Shown piece by piece: positions 33,871 through 45,900 of a stretch of 64,000 nucleotides of DNA. How positions within the stretch are numbered: the stretch's first letter is position 1; each line of letters begins with the position of its first letter. The position numbers and the translations under genes were made by a program. Source of the stretch: Parapristionchus giblindavisi (taxonomy: Eukaryota; Nematoda; Chromadorea; Rhabditida; Diplogasteridae); NCBI GenBank assembly GCA_943737045.1, contig CALSFV010000057.1, positions 434,001 to 498,000 of the forward strand, written 5' to 3'. The notes under the pieces were generated by a model that saw only the letters and a list, made by a program, of their open reading frames with translations, did not search any database and was not told the origin of the DNA.

Positions 33871-35396
33871 ATGACGATGCGACATACCCTAAGGAATTGC
33901 GAGATTGATCAAGATTTGCCAAATAATTCGATGTTTGTCGGCAATGCTCAAAATGACTTGGTACGTATTCATTTACTGCTATCGACAGTTCTTAATTTCA
34001 GTTGCTAATCCATTGTTTGTTTTTTTTGGCATTCTATTTTTTTCTGTTTACTGATTTACGCGCAGAATGAATAGATGAATCATTGAATCAATTATTTGCA
34101 TTAGATATCTTATCTTTTAGTTATGGGTTAATAACGATCCTTCACAGAATTTATTACAGGCTATGTTCAAAGATCAACTTGGCAAATTGATGTACAAAAT
34201 TGCCTCTTCCAACCGATCTCGATTGAATCGAGCAAATTCTTCGGTTCGTTATTTTGTGTTTAACACATTTCGCATTCCATTTTATTGATGTGATGTCGTA
34301 TTAAGAAAATAGTTTATTTCAGTTCTTTCTGAAACTCGCTGATCTACGCATATTTCTCAAACATCGACCCTACACCACGAATCCTGTTGAAGTAAGAGTT
34401 GGTCTTATTCAAATTCGTATTCTGTACTCCATCGTATTATACGTAACATTAAAAAGGATGGCATAAAGGGATTGATGTATGTCCGCCGCTAACAATAAGG
34501 TAGCGGGGTTTTGGGTGCAGTAGCAGTTTGGGAGCTGCGTGCGAATCTTGGAAAAGGGATAATTATATCTGGGGTCTCGAGCATGATTTCCGGAAATCGT
34601 TTGACTATCCCCATCTTATTTTGTGAAGAACTGATCTATTTACAGCGTGCACTCATTCGTATGGCTGACGACTACTCCAATTTCTGTGAATCCTTTCGAG
34701 CTCTTTCGGATGAAGACATTGATGCGGTGACTGTCCTTACTTATCGAAATTGACTTTAATAAAAACTGATAAAACAAATTCGGTTACCATTTTTTTCCAG
34801 TTTTCGCTATATTCGCCTTTCTTCAACGTCGAATCATCAAAATGCCAAGGCGAAGGTGCCGTAGCATCAACTTCTCGTGATTCAAACGTAATTATTTTTG
34901 TCACGTAAATCTTTCTAACCCTAATTTGAACAGACTGCGATACTTTCGTTATTAGACCAAATCCGGAATATCTAATCTATAAAACTGGCTCGATTAGAAA
35001 TTATTTATAGTTCAGGGCCATTCAGAATCGTTGATCGATACGGTTCCGCAACACACATACGAGCGGACAACTGAGGTGAAGATCGAGGAACCTGATGATG
35101 TTAAAGCTGTGGTAAGATATTCATGCCGAACTGCCTATTCATTCGGAAAGCCAGAACGACCGCGTATTGAAAACAAACTCTCACTTGTAGAATGCTCTCC
35201 CGTCTATCTGGTTGACAAAGAAAAATGAATATTGGGGACAAATATACGATCCCTGAACGGTGACAAACCGCATAGGATGAATTTTGGCAATCGCCTCCGT
35301 ATATCGTTATGACGTCACGATTGACAGTCAAACGGTTTGCCACCCTTGATGGATAGATCTAATAACACAAAGATAATCAAATTAATGGAGATTAAT

Positions 35397-35440
<44 letters not shown>

Positions 35441-38400
35441 TTTTAAGAGTCACGCGCAGTCAAGTAGCGATGAATTTTCATTGTTCACGAAGGATGGCTC
35501 GGATGCAGTGAAGAAAGAAGATCTGGATGATATTGAACAATTCATAGTAAGGATCAGTCTTTTTCAAACTTATTATTGTAATTCTAACGGTGAAACGATT
35601 CATAATTGGAAAATTGGCTTTTTGTTTTGTTGAGAAGTTTAGAAAGGAAAAGAAATGCTTACAGAACTTTCCCAGTATTCTTTCGTTTTTTTCTTTTGTA
35701 TACGCAATAGAATTCAATAGACAAGTTTATTGTTGTGAGGATGCTGTAATAGAATTTACTAAATGGGCTGTTACTATAATGGGCTTAGAGGTTACTGTAA
35801 TAGGCTTAGAGGTTACTGTAATAGGCTTAGAAGTTTCTGTGATAGGCTTAGAGGTTGCTGTAATAGGCTTGGAGGTTACTGTAATAGGCTTAGAGGTTAC
35901 TGTATTAGGCTCAACGTTACTGTAATGTTTATTGTAATGGACTGGACTGAGAGGTTATTGCAATAGGCGTGTATGCTTCTTTAATAAGCTTAGAGGTTAC
36001 TGTAACGGTTACTGTAAAGTGCTTGCAAAACTTTTCTAGTATTCTTTCGCATTTTTAAGGAGGACATGGACGATGACATGATCGGTACAGCCTCATCTTC
36101 ATCTTCACCTCCACCCATTCTGGAGAAAATGATGCCCACCTCCAGAAAGAGGGCTAGCGAGACAAAGCTACCTGCATATCGTCCTCGTCCCAAGGACCCA
36201 GTAATCGACACGAAAGACGATACGCAGTCTATAACAGCCACTACTGTAAGTTCGCAGTGTTTCAAGAGCGATACGCTCGCATAATACCCTCGCAATGCGA
36301 GGATTGACTCCATATATGACCCATTTTAGGTCACTTGATGAGAAAGGTAGCTAAAAATGAAGATTTTCAAGCGAAATATAACGACTTTTCTAACCTATTT
36401 CGATAATTGACCCATTATATAAAAAATAAACGGTGAGGGCAGTGGATGCTAATACATTTTCAAACCCTTATAATGTAAAGATACCGTCAAAACGAAAAAA
36501 AGTGAAACATTTTTTGAAAATTTTTGACAAAAGTTCACAAGATTCCCTGTTTGAGCATTTTTCACGATCTTGATGATGTATTATCTAAGGTTTTTCATTG
36601 TGGATGTGTTTGCCCAATACAGTTATGCACGACAAAAGTGAAAAAATAATCGGGAACGCTACTGTAGCATACTGTAGAATCTTACTGTAAAAAAAATAAT
36701 CGGGAACGCTACTGTAGCATACTGTAGAATCTTACTATAAAACTGCTGCCATCGAGCTTTTTTCGTCTTATAATGGTTATATATAGCATTACCTGACTTC
36801 TTATAGCGAATTTGCACTGTTTGAATCTTGGCAAAGATCAGGCTGCAAAAGTGGTATACTGTAGAAAATTCCTACCGTATACCAGTTTCACAAAACAGCG
36901 TTCACAGTGATTTATTTCAAAATTATTCTTCACAGGTAAATTAGGCAAGCTCAGACAAATTCAATTAAAGCGAAAAATAGCGATTTTTTTTATCGATCCG
37001 CCATTTTTCGAAACCCCACATAGTATGCAACAAATCGTGTGAAGGCGCAGAAAATGTATGACTATGGTAACGCTTTGCAGAGTCGTCCGAAGACCGCGAA
37101 TTGTCCATACTGTGCACGTACCTTCGACGCGCAAGGAGTGTATACGTTCGGCTCTGAGCGAAAATTGACCGATCACGTCAGGCGCTGCCACCCGTACATG
37201 TACAAAAGGTTATCGATCTAATCCTGAATTTCAATCATGAACTGAAACCGTGGAGAAAAGGAGTAGGGTGGGACGAAATAGAGATCCCATAGACTCTGAC
37301 TGTAGACTTTTTGCGGGACCCTTAAAATAGCAAAAACAGTTCAGGAAAAGTTTTTTTACCCATGCAAAATGTTTACAAAGGCACTTTTGGGGTCCAACAA
37401 TCTGTCGGGACTCTGTCACCTCTACTCATGCATCCCCCTATCGTTTATCCACTCTTTACAATTTAATAATTTTAAAATAAATTTAATTTTTTATTTATTC
37501 TTCTTCCTTCCCGGTCCCAGATACATTGCTTTGTTGCGTGTGCAATCTAATTCTTCTTAAATATGGAATATCACAATTTGAATCGTTTTTTTACATTTAA
37601 ATGTTACAGCTTCGCCCTTCTGGACTGCAAGTTGTACGCTTGTGACTTTCGAGCTCGCACATGCCATGTGTTCAATGATCATGCCTGGGTGAGAAGTACC
37701 TTATCTAAGGGGGGCACCCCAACTCTGGTATTTTGAAACTTAAAGTCTACTTAAACTACGTCACAGACTTGAAGTAGACTTTAAGCTACTTAAAACGAAA
37801 GAACATTTGACGAAATCCATTACAGTATACCACACCACTTTAAGTAGACTTACGTTTAACTTTAAGTAGACTTTCAAGTCTACTTCAAGTGAAAACTTTA
37901 AGTAGACTTTAAGTTTCGAAATACCAGAGAAGCTAACCTTACTATCCGCATTGGCAACATTCTTTCGCAGAGTGAAAGAAAGCGATAGAGTGTGACCAGA
38001 ATGGAGATTTTCAAATTAGCTTGGGGTTTCACGCTCTCCGCTCTGGCCACGCTCTCTCGCTTTCTTTGTTTGCGAGAGAGTATTGCCAGAGCTTATTATT
38101 GTTATTATTATCATCTTTTTTTCTCTTTTGCAGAGAACTCACGGAGACACTTTCAAACAATGGATAAAAGATCTACGAATAATCATGAACAGTGAGTTTA
38201 AAATGTAATTTTTATGAAATCGGAATGATCGTGGAAAATATCTCGTAGTTATCTTCGTATTATTTACCATTGCTGTTTTGATTATTAGATTTCTGAAGAA
38301 GATTGCAATTTTGGGAAATTTTGGCCAAACGTCACTACACCTACTGCACACACCAAAATTTATTTTTATATTGATTGATTTCAGATCAATGCTGTAGTTT

Positions 38401-41238
38401 CTGCGATCTTACCTTCTGTGATGCGGACGAATACAAGCATCATTTAGCGAAGATTCATGACAAGGAATCCGCTATGTCGGTCAGCTTCCCTTTTTTTGCT
38501 CTGACTCTACTCTCTCGCAGGTAGAAATCGCGTGAGAGTGTGTTGCCAGACCGGCGAGTTCTAAATTAGCTCGGGGTGTCTCTTGCTCTGTTCATAAGCT
38601 GCGAAAAGAAAAGAAAATCAGAGATAACTCTCCTCGTTTTGCCCACTCTCTCAGCTCTTTCGTGCCGTTTGACAACTATTGAACATCACATACAGTGTAG
38701 CCTAAAAGTCATCGGACATTTTTTCATTTTTTATAACTTTTGATCCAGGAAAGCAATCTAGCTGATCTTTTGAGTCAATGTACAGAATTTATCAAGGGAT
38801 ACAACCATGATGTGTTGGTGATATTACATTAGTTCATTATTGCGTAGTGATGACGCAATCGAAATACACTTTTTTTGGAAATTTACATTTCTTTAATGAA
38901 AAGCCCTGTTCTTCTGAAACATTGCGAAAGTGGAGACCCCCACTAGGGCTGCACAGTCAAACAATCGGGAATGTCTCCGATTCCGATTTCAAGCTGTAGC
39001 AGGGTTGCAACTTTGACCCCCAAAATTTATAACTCAGCTTCTAGATGTGCTAACAACCCTTTCTAAGTGCTGAAATGATCCTAGTAGCGAGTAATGTTTA
39101 TCCCCAGAATATGGTAGTCATAGCTCGCCATTTGCTCTCAGGGAAAAAAATAATTTTTTTGGGGGGAGTACTGATTTTGACACCCTACCGTTCAGAGGAC
39201 GGGACTTCTAAAATTATGGTTCCTGCGCAAGTAGCTTAGCAATGTATCATATATTTATTTCCCGTATTTTGGTTTAGTTCCGATTCCTTTCAGATCCGTA
39301 GCAAAAGTTATGCTGAGGTCTACTCGGTTTCAGCGATCAAAGATCAACATACAAAGACCAAAGATCAAAGTTCAGCAATAGTGTAAAAACTTTTGTGAAC
39401 ATCTCTAACATGCATACGTGCTTTGAAAATAAGAGATTTCATCAATTGAGGCCCAGGAACTAGAGCAGTAAGAATGAAAGCGTAAGAGCGGGCACCGAGT
39501 AGACCTCAGCATAACTTTTGCTACGGATCTGAAAGGAATCGGAACTAAACCAAAATAAGGGAAATAATTATATGATACATTGCTAAGCTGCTTGCGCAGG
39601 AACCATAATTTTAGAAGACCCGCCCTCTGAACGGTGGGGTGTCAAAATCAGGTCTCCCCCAAAAAAATTATTTTTTGCCCTGAGGGCAAATGGCGAGCTA
39701 TGACTACCATATTCTGGGGATAAACATTACTCGCCACTAGGATCATTTCAGCACTTAGAAAGGGTTGTTAGCACATCTAGAAGCTGAGTTATAAATTTTG
39801 GGGGTCAAAGTTGCAAACCTGCTACAGCTTGAAATCGGAATCGGAGACATTCCCGATTGTTTGACTGTGCAGCCCTAGTGGGGGTCTCCACTTTCGCAAT
39901 GTTTCAGAAGAACAGGGCTTTTCATTAAAGAAATGTAAATTTCCAAAAAAGTGTATTTCGATTGCGTCATCACTACGCAATAATGAACTAATGTAATATC
40001 ACCAACACATCATGGTTGTATCCCTTGATAAATTCTGTACATTGACTCAAAAGATCAGCTAGATTGCTTTCCTGGATCAAAAGTTATAAAAAAATGAAAA
40101 AGTGTCCGATGACTTTTAGGCTACACTGTAACAACCTGCTTGCAAAGCCTTGTGGACGCCTGAAAAAGTAGTTTAATTTCGAAGAAAGCCGTCAATTTTC
40201 CCATTAAAAGCATGCTTTGGTGGGTGTGTCCCACGGGATATCCGAGAACCAACACCGCATTTGAAGATGTATTGCTTTTGTGTATTCATTGAATAACTTC
40301 AGTGTGACGGCTACATTGGATGCGAGTCGTGCGATCAATACTTTCACTGGTTCTTCGACTTGTACAACCACTGGCTGAACAGTGTAAGCTCTTACTTTAC
40401 TTTATTTACCTTATTTACCGTTATTTATGCGATTGCCCTTCGTTTCTCTAATCCATAGGTGGGCGCGTGAAAACGAATATTTTTTGCGCACAGCCTTGCC
40501 TTCCCATGGGGGGGGGGGGGACTTGCGCATAGCCTTGCCTCGCGAAAATCGGGCAATTTCCAGTCGAATTCGTTAAAAAATATCCATGCGCACAACCTTG
40601 CCTTACCCTTCCCTTTTTGCGCACAGCCTTTCCCCCAGCGCGCCCACCTATGCTCTAAACTCTGAAGGCAAGAACGACCAGAGGTCGTATCCATGAACGT
40701 TGGCAAACCGCTTGCCGACAAAAGTGACGTCACCACGGAAACATAGAGGACGAGTTTAGCTCGCGTTGCGGTTTGCGGAAAAGTTGGCTAATTTCCAAAT
40801 TTCGGTGCGTGTTGAGCCCTACCGCGAAAACCCTTTAGATTATGCTAAAGTATATGGAATAATTTTTCACTTTCGTGGCCGGCCCTTGTCATACTCGGAA
40901 AATGTCATACGGTATGCTTTTCATTCGTGTTCATTGTGTCTCGTAGCGATTGTTAGCATACTGTAAATTATTTTCGGAAAGTTTGCACTCGTCCTCTCGG
41001 GCTGTTTTAGGTTTCCGTGGTCACATGGGGGAGATTTTCTGCAAACGCCTCCCCCTACGCTTGTGACGCCACGATTGTCGACAAACGATTTGCCGCGGTT
41101 CATGCCTTTATAGAACAAAATGGCTTTTTAAAGAGAATTGAGCTATTAAAGGTTATGAATCATTTGCAGCCCTCGTGTACTGGAGAAATCGTGCTCCGCA
41201 AAGTTCGTACAAACGATCAACGAATCCACTCTGCTTGA
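33871..41238 (+). CDS. Modular family copy 3: N-terminal region joined to four C2H2-like zinc fingers
   Basis: Family exons 33871-33960, 34160-34243, 34323-34391, 34646-34726, 34801-34887, 35016-35111, 35448-35546 and 36060-36245 (264 residues, all phase 0) begin MTMRHTLRNCEIDQD and include VKIEEPDDV and VKKEDLDDI. The next exons 37081-37208, 37610-37688, 38134-38191, 38385-38479, 40303-40383 and 41170-41238 (TGA) continue in the same phase and add 169 residues. They encode fingers CPYC...HVRRCH, CKLYAC-x12-H-x4-H (completed across the 37688/38134 splice), CSFC-x12-H-x4-H, and CESC-x12-H lacking the second His. No coiled-coil exon follows. C2H2 fingers bind nucleic acid, so a DNA-binding nuclear protein is likely. 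The join of exon 8 to 37081 is inferred from phase and lack of another start; the only alternative is an ATG at 37054 supplied by a MITE end. Confidence 0.68.
35398..35436. repeat. (AT)n microsatellite
   Basis: About nineteen AT units just before the exon 7 acceptor of copy 3. Confidence 0.95.
35766..36010 (+). repeat. 20-bp minisatellite, intron 7 of copy 3
   Basis: About ten units of AGGCTTAGAGGTTACTGTAAT, the reverse complement of the arrays in copies 1, 2, 4 and 5, as expected for this copy's opposite orientation. Confidence 0.9.
37723..37929. mobile_element. CTCTGGTATTT-family MITE, 2-bp flanks
   Basis: Ends CTCTGGTATTTTGAAACTTA and the reverse complement, flanked by AA. Internal AAGTCTACTT units are inverted around the centre. 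A sister is at 43663-43870, flanked by TG. In an intron of copy 3. Confidence 0.75.
37960..38095. mobile_element. AGGCACACCCC-family MITE fragments
   Basis: Inverted CTCTCTCGCTTTCTTTGT and AGCTTGGGGTTTC; a shorter relative at about 38495-38585. Both in introns of copy 3. Confidence 0.5.
38694..40130. mobile_element. 1.44-kb Tc1/mariner-type hairpin
   Basis: Perfect-looking inverted arms of about 640 bp: CAGTGTAGCCTAAAAGTCAT at the left and its reverse complement at the right, each bordered by TA. Arms carry AAATACACTTTTTTTGGAAA and AATCGGGAATGTCTCCGATT; the spacer is about 39335-39495. The terminus is of Tc1/mariner type. No transposase. Lies in an intron between the third and fourth finger of copy 3. 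Confidence 0.88.
40454..40652. mobile_element. CATAGGTGGGC-family MITE
   Basis: Ends CATAGGTGGGCGCGTGAAAA and GCGCGCCCACCTATG; flanks CTCTAATC and CTCTAAAC. Contains a run of eleven or more G and AAGGCTGTGCGC-type words. Confidence 0.8.
40688..41110. mobile_element. GTATCCATGAACG-family MITE split by other sequence
   Basis: The left end GTATCCATGAACGTTGGCAA is at 40689. The matching right end GACAAACGATTTGCCGCGGTTCATG is at 41079-41103, with GTGACGCCACG inside. About 230 bp between 40770 and 41010 is foreign to the family. Confidence 0.5.
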
Positions 41239-41559
41239 TGAGAAATGATATGTATCTAGCTCATTTGTATATTGTATGTGTTCGATATTGAATGATCGTA
41301 ATTTATTGATTGATAAGACGAAGAAGATGTTTTTAATATACGATGTAGCATACATAGCACACAGTAGAGGAGAGCAGGACTAAATTGGCCTTGAATTATC
41401 GCTGGCCTAGCAGTGATCTCGATAGCTAGGGAATGGCCGATCAAGGGACCAAAATCATCAAGAACCTCCTCTCCTGGATGTAGGACTTTGAATGTTCTAG
41501 AAATTTTAAAAATTTAACATAAAAAATATAGTTATTACCAAAAAGTTTAATAAAAGGAA

Positions 41560-42060
41560 AAAGTGGGAATGAGGTCAAGTATGCCACTGATGAGGAATAA
41601 GAACGTATAGTGAGAGAATAATTAAGTGAATAATGATATTTATATTGAAATAGTGATAATTTGTACAGCATGTACCATAGACTGTTTCATGTTTCAAAGT
41701 ATAATTATGTTTTTTCTTTGTTTTTTCTATCTAGAGGTAGAGAGAGAAGGAGAGATCTTATTTCATGAAACTGTAAGCGGCGATCATCTCTCTGGTCTAC
41801 TGCCTGAACATCTACTTAATAATTTGTTTATTAAATTAAAATATTTTGCACTGACATTGAGGAATAAGAGAGAATAAGGTGAGAGTATAATAAAATGGAT
41901 AACGATATGGCATGTGCCATAGACTTGGTTCTTTCATGTTTCAAAGTATAATAATGTTTTTCTAATCAATCTTCTTCCTGTTTTTATTTTTCAAATATTT
42001 CTAAAATTTCAATATTTCTCAAAACTTTCTGACAACAAGAACAATAGATGAAAATAACCT
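41560..42060 (+). repeat. Dispersed repeat, second copy
   Basis: Related to 9820-10280 and 50880-51110. Itself partly duplicated: GAGGAATAAGA and TTCATGTTTCAAAGTATAAT occur twice. No gene. The stretch 41239-41560 before it holds nothing recognisable. Confidence 0.6.
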
Positions 42061-42144
42061 GTTCTGATATGTCAATATATTATCTTCATGAACAACCAGT
42101 TTATTTCTTTGTTTCACAACATTTGTTCGCTAAATGTGAATAAA

Positions 42145-42251
<107 letters not shown>

Positions 42252-42384
42252 ACTTGATCATTCATATCATAGTAAGGAATGGTGGCAGCTCATGATTCAA
42301 TCGACGTCTGAGGCGAAGAATGCATCAATGATTATGATAAAGATCAAAGATCAAGAATGATTTCTACCACAGTGCGAACTAAAC

Positions 42385-42967
42385 GACTTAGCCCCGCCCC
42401 CTTATTACAGCACCCCTACCACACCAACTTCATTTGCTAATTGTGCTATGCTAATTGTCTAGGCCAGAATAATTTAAAAATAATATTTTATCATTTCTTA
42501 CCGAGAGATAACAATTCAATTTGTATAGATAACGAAACACTAACATAACAGGCAACAACGAACAACACGTATACGTAGTAAGATTTAAGTGATATCAAAT
42601 AGAATCAGAAAACGGAAATAACAACACGTATTCCTAAAGCTTAATTGTAAGAGTCATGAATGGTGAAGGGAGCAACAAAAAAAATTAAGTGACAAAAAGA
42701 TAACGAAAGATTAAGATTAGGATGAGGACAAAAAGAAAGATTTGTATTGATAACGAAATGATAACATAACAAGCAACAATGATGAGATAACACGTATTCC
42801 TAAAGCTTAAGAGTCATGAATGGTGAAGGGAGCAAATAAAAGGAGGTTAAGTGACAAAAAATGATATAGAGTGGGTGGCACAAGAATTATCCGTTCTATC
42901 TCGGTCTTTTTCTGAGAACACACAGTCGCATCAAAAATGTCTCTTAAATTACTACAAAATGCAGTTC
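42385..42967 (-). repeat. 3' flank module of copy 4 (unit 4)
   Basis: TAGCCCCGCCCCCTTATTAC, CAACACGTATACGTAG and AAGAGTCATGAATGGTGAAG; the last block is itself repeated at 42650 and 42810. Confidence 0.75.
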
Positions 42968-45900
42968 TCAGTGCAGACCATGATAGACCGGCTCAGAAAC
43001 CTCTTTCGGATCGACAGAACGGTGTAGTCTGGGTCTCGACCAAACAATGTCTTTGTAGTAACTGGCGTCTTTGAGCGCTGCGGACAACTCATTACGGTAC
43101 TTATCGATCTCTATCGATTGCAAGGACAACTTATTACGGTACTTATCATTCACTTTCGATTGTGAGGACAACTTATTACGGTACCTAGCGATCTCTATCG
43201 ATTGTGAGTATAACTGATTACGGTACTTATCGAACTCAATCGATTGTTCTTTCAACGAATCATTCAGCTCCATCAATTGTGTATAATACTCATCACCTAG
43301 TTCCTTATACATCAACTTCAGCGCATGCGCACACAACTTCTTGTAGTCTCTTCCTGTTTCTCCATCGAGTAATGTTCCTTCTTTCTGGCAGAACTGGATC
43401 AGCAACGGACCGGAACCTGACGGAGGAGACCGATAATCGATGCCGCTGTTCGCAGATGACGTCATCTGAGGGATTTATACAATTATTTTTTTATTAATTG
43501 ATAGATAAATTCAATTTTTCGGAGAAAACCAAATTCTGTATGTTACCGTATACAAATAAATTTAAATGCAATGTAAACCATAAACACATCGTTCGATGAA
43601 AAAACTTAGTTATTGATAAAACTTGAAATTAGGGAAACGTCTACTTTTTCTTTGGGGGAATGCTCTGGTATTTTCAAAATAGTAGTTTACTTATCATTCC
43701 CACTAGCCTTAGACTTGCTAGTCTACGGCTAGTTAAACGTAAGTTTACTAGTAGTGGTGTATAATACTGTAATGCATTTCGTCAAATGTTCTTTCACTTG
43801 TAGTAAACTAACAGTAAACTACTAGTCTGTGACGTAACGTAAGTAAACTACTAGTTTGGAAATACCAGAGTGGATCAAGTCTCAGAATACTGTGTGGGAA
43901 CTTACAGTAGTGGCGGTGATCGACTGAACATCCTGTTTCGCGTCGATTACGGGGTCTTTGCGGCGAGGGCGATATGCAGGTAACTTTGCCTCTCTAGCCC
44001 TCTTTCGGGAGGTGGACATCATATTCATCTGAACGGGCGGTGATGAAAATGAAGTTGATGCAGTTCCGATCGGGGAGGCGATCGGGGAGGTCATGCCATC
44101 ACCCAGGTCCTCCTTAAAATTCAACAATAGTTCAAAGTTGTGACTTGTCTCAGAATACTGTATGTAACTTACAGTAGTAGCAGTGATAGTCTGAGTATCA
44201 TGTTTCGCATCGATTACGGGGTCCTTGCGGACACTGTGTAATACAATAGGGAGCGAGGGACGTAATTGGTTCTGAAACAAAAAATAAATAAAATTCATGA
44301 AACTAATGGAAACAATTTTTGATAATAGAAACAATCTAAAGTCTAAACCAGGAATAGCATGGCTTAATGACCGTCTATTTTTTCGCTTGACAAAATTTAG
44401 ACCTTGTTTAAGAATACTGTGTTGGAACTTACAGTATGCGCGGTGATATACTTCTTATATTGTTCCGAGTCGATTACGGGGACCTTGCGGTGAGGACGAT
44501 ATGTAGGCAATTTTGTCTTGTTAAATCTTTTACTCGAGTCGGGCATCATATTCAACAGAATGGGAGATGATGCTTTATCGATCGGTGAGGCGACTATCAT
44601 GCCATCGTCCATTTTCTCCTTAACACTCAACAATATTTTATGCAATAAAAGATACATCTCAACTGAAGAATATCTCGAAATGATAGAAAGTGTCTTCACA
44701 CTCGTCTGAGCCTATCACAGTAACCTCTAAGCCTATTACAGTAACCTCTAAGCCTATTACAGTAACCTCTAAGCCTATTACAGTAACCTCTAACTACATT
44801 ACAGTATCCTCTAGACCCATTATAGTAACCTCTGAGCCCAATAAAGTATACTCAAAGCCTATCACAGTAACCTCTGAGTCTATTACAGTAACCGCTAAGC
44901 GTTACAATTACAGTAATAAATTTGAAACATTACAGAAACCTCCAAGCCGTTGAATTTACAATAATAAATTTGAAAAATAAAATGACTGATCCTTACTATG
45001 AATTGGTCAATATCATCCAGATCTTCTTTTTTCACTGCATCCGACACATCCTTCGTGTATAATGAAAGTTCATCACTACTTGACGGGACGTTACTCTTAA
45101 AACAAAAATCGGTCTCCGTTAATTTAATTGTCTTTGTGTTGACAATGAGAATAGATCACCAACTTTTTTCTAACTATAAATGAGAGTTTGTTTTCAATAA
45201 GCTCTCATTTGGACTTCGATTTTGTCAGAGTTTCTGAATAAATAAGAAGTTCAGCATGAATATCATACCATAGCTTTAACATCCTCAGGTTCTTCGATCT
45301 TCACCTCAGTTGCCCGTTCGTTTGTGTGTTGCGGAATCGTATCCGTCACCGATTCTGACTGACCCTGAAGAGCTCATGCGTTGTCAGTTGTCATGCCAGT
45401 ACCGATTTTTTTTGCCTAGACCACGAATATGTTTAATGGAAAGGATGGGTCCATGTACGTCAGGTTCAAATAGTAATTCGAAAGATAACGTGAAGAAGAA
45501 AAAACTTTAAAAAGGATATGGAATATCGCATTTAATTCCGTCCATATTCTTCGATTCATATGCAGAAAAAAAAACAAACTTACGTTTGAATCACGAGATG
45601 TTGATGCTACAGCATCTTCGCCTTCATATTTTGATGGCTCGGATTTGAGGAAAGGCGAGTACAGCGAAAACTAAAAAAAAATGATATCAGAACTTGTTTT
45701 AGCATTGTTCATTAAAGTCAATTTCGATAAATATGGACAGTCACCTCATCAATGTCCTCATCCGAAAGAGCCTCAAAGGCTTCACAAAAAGTGGCGTATG
45801 CGGCAGCCATACGAGTGAGTGCACGCTGTAAATAGATTATTTCTTCACAAAATCAAACTCAAAGGGGAATTCAAACGATTTAACGAAACAACAAACACTT

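Noticed and set aside
35590..35966. ORFs with VTVIGLEVTVIGLEV-type repeats (also ITVTSKP repeats in the other copies)
   Set aside because: Translations of the 20-bp intronic minisatellite; not bounded by splice signals in frame.
40425..40736. 103-codon minus-strand ORF
   Set aside because: Spans a CATAGGTGGGC MITE with a perfectly recognisable end and flank; no splice or start context.
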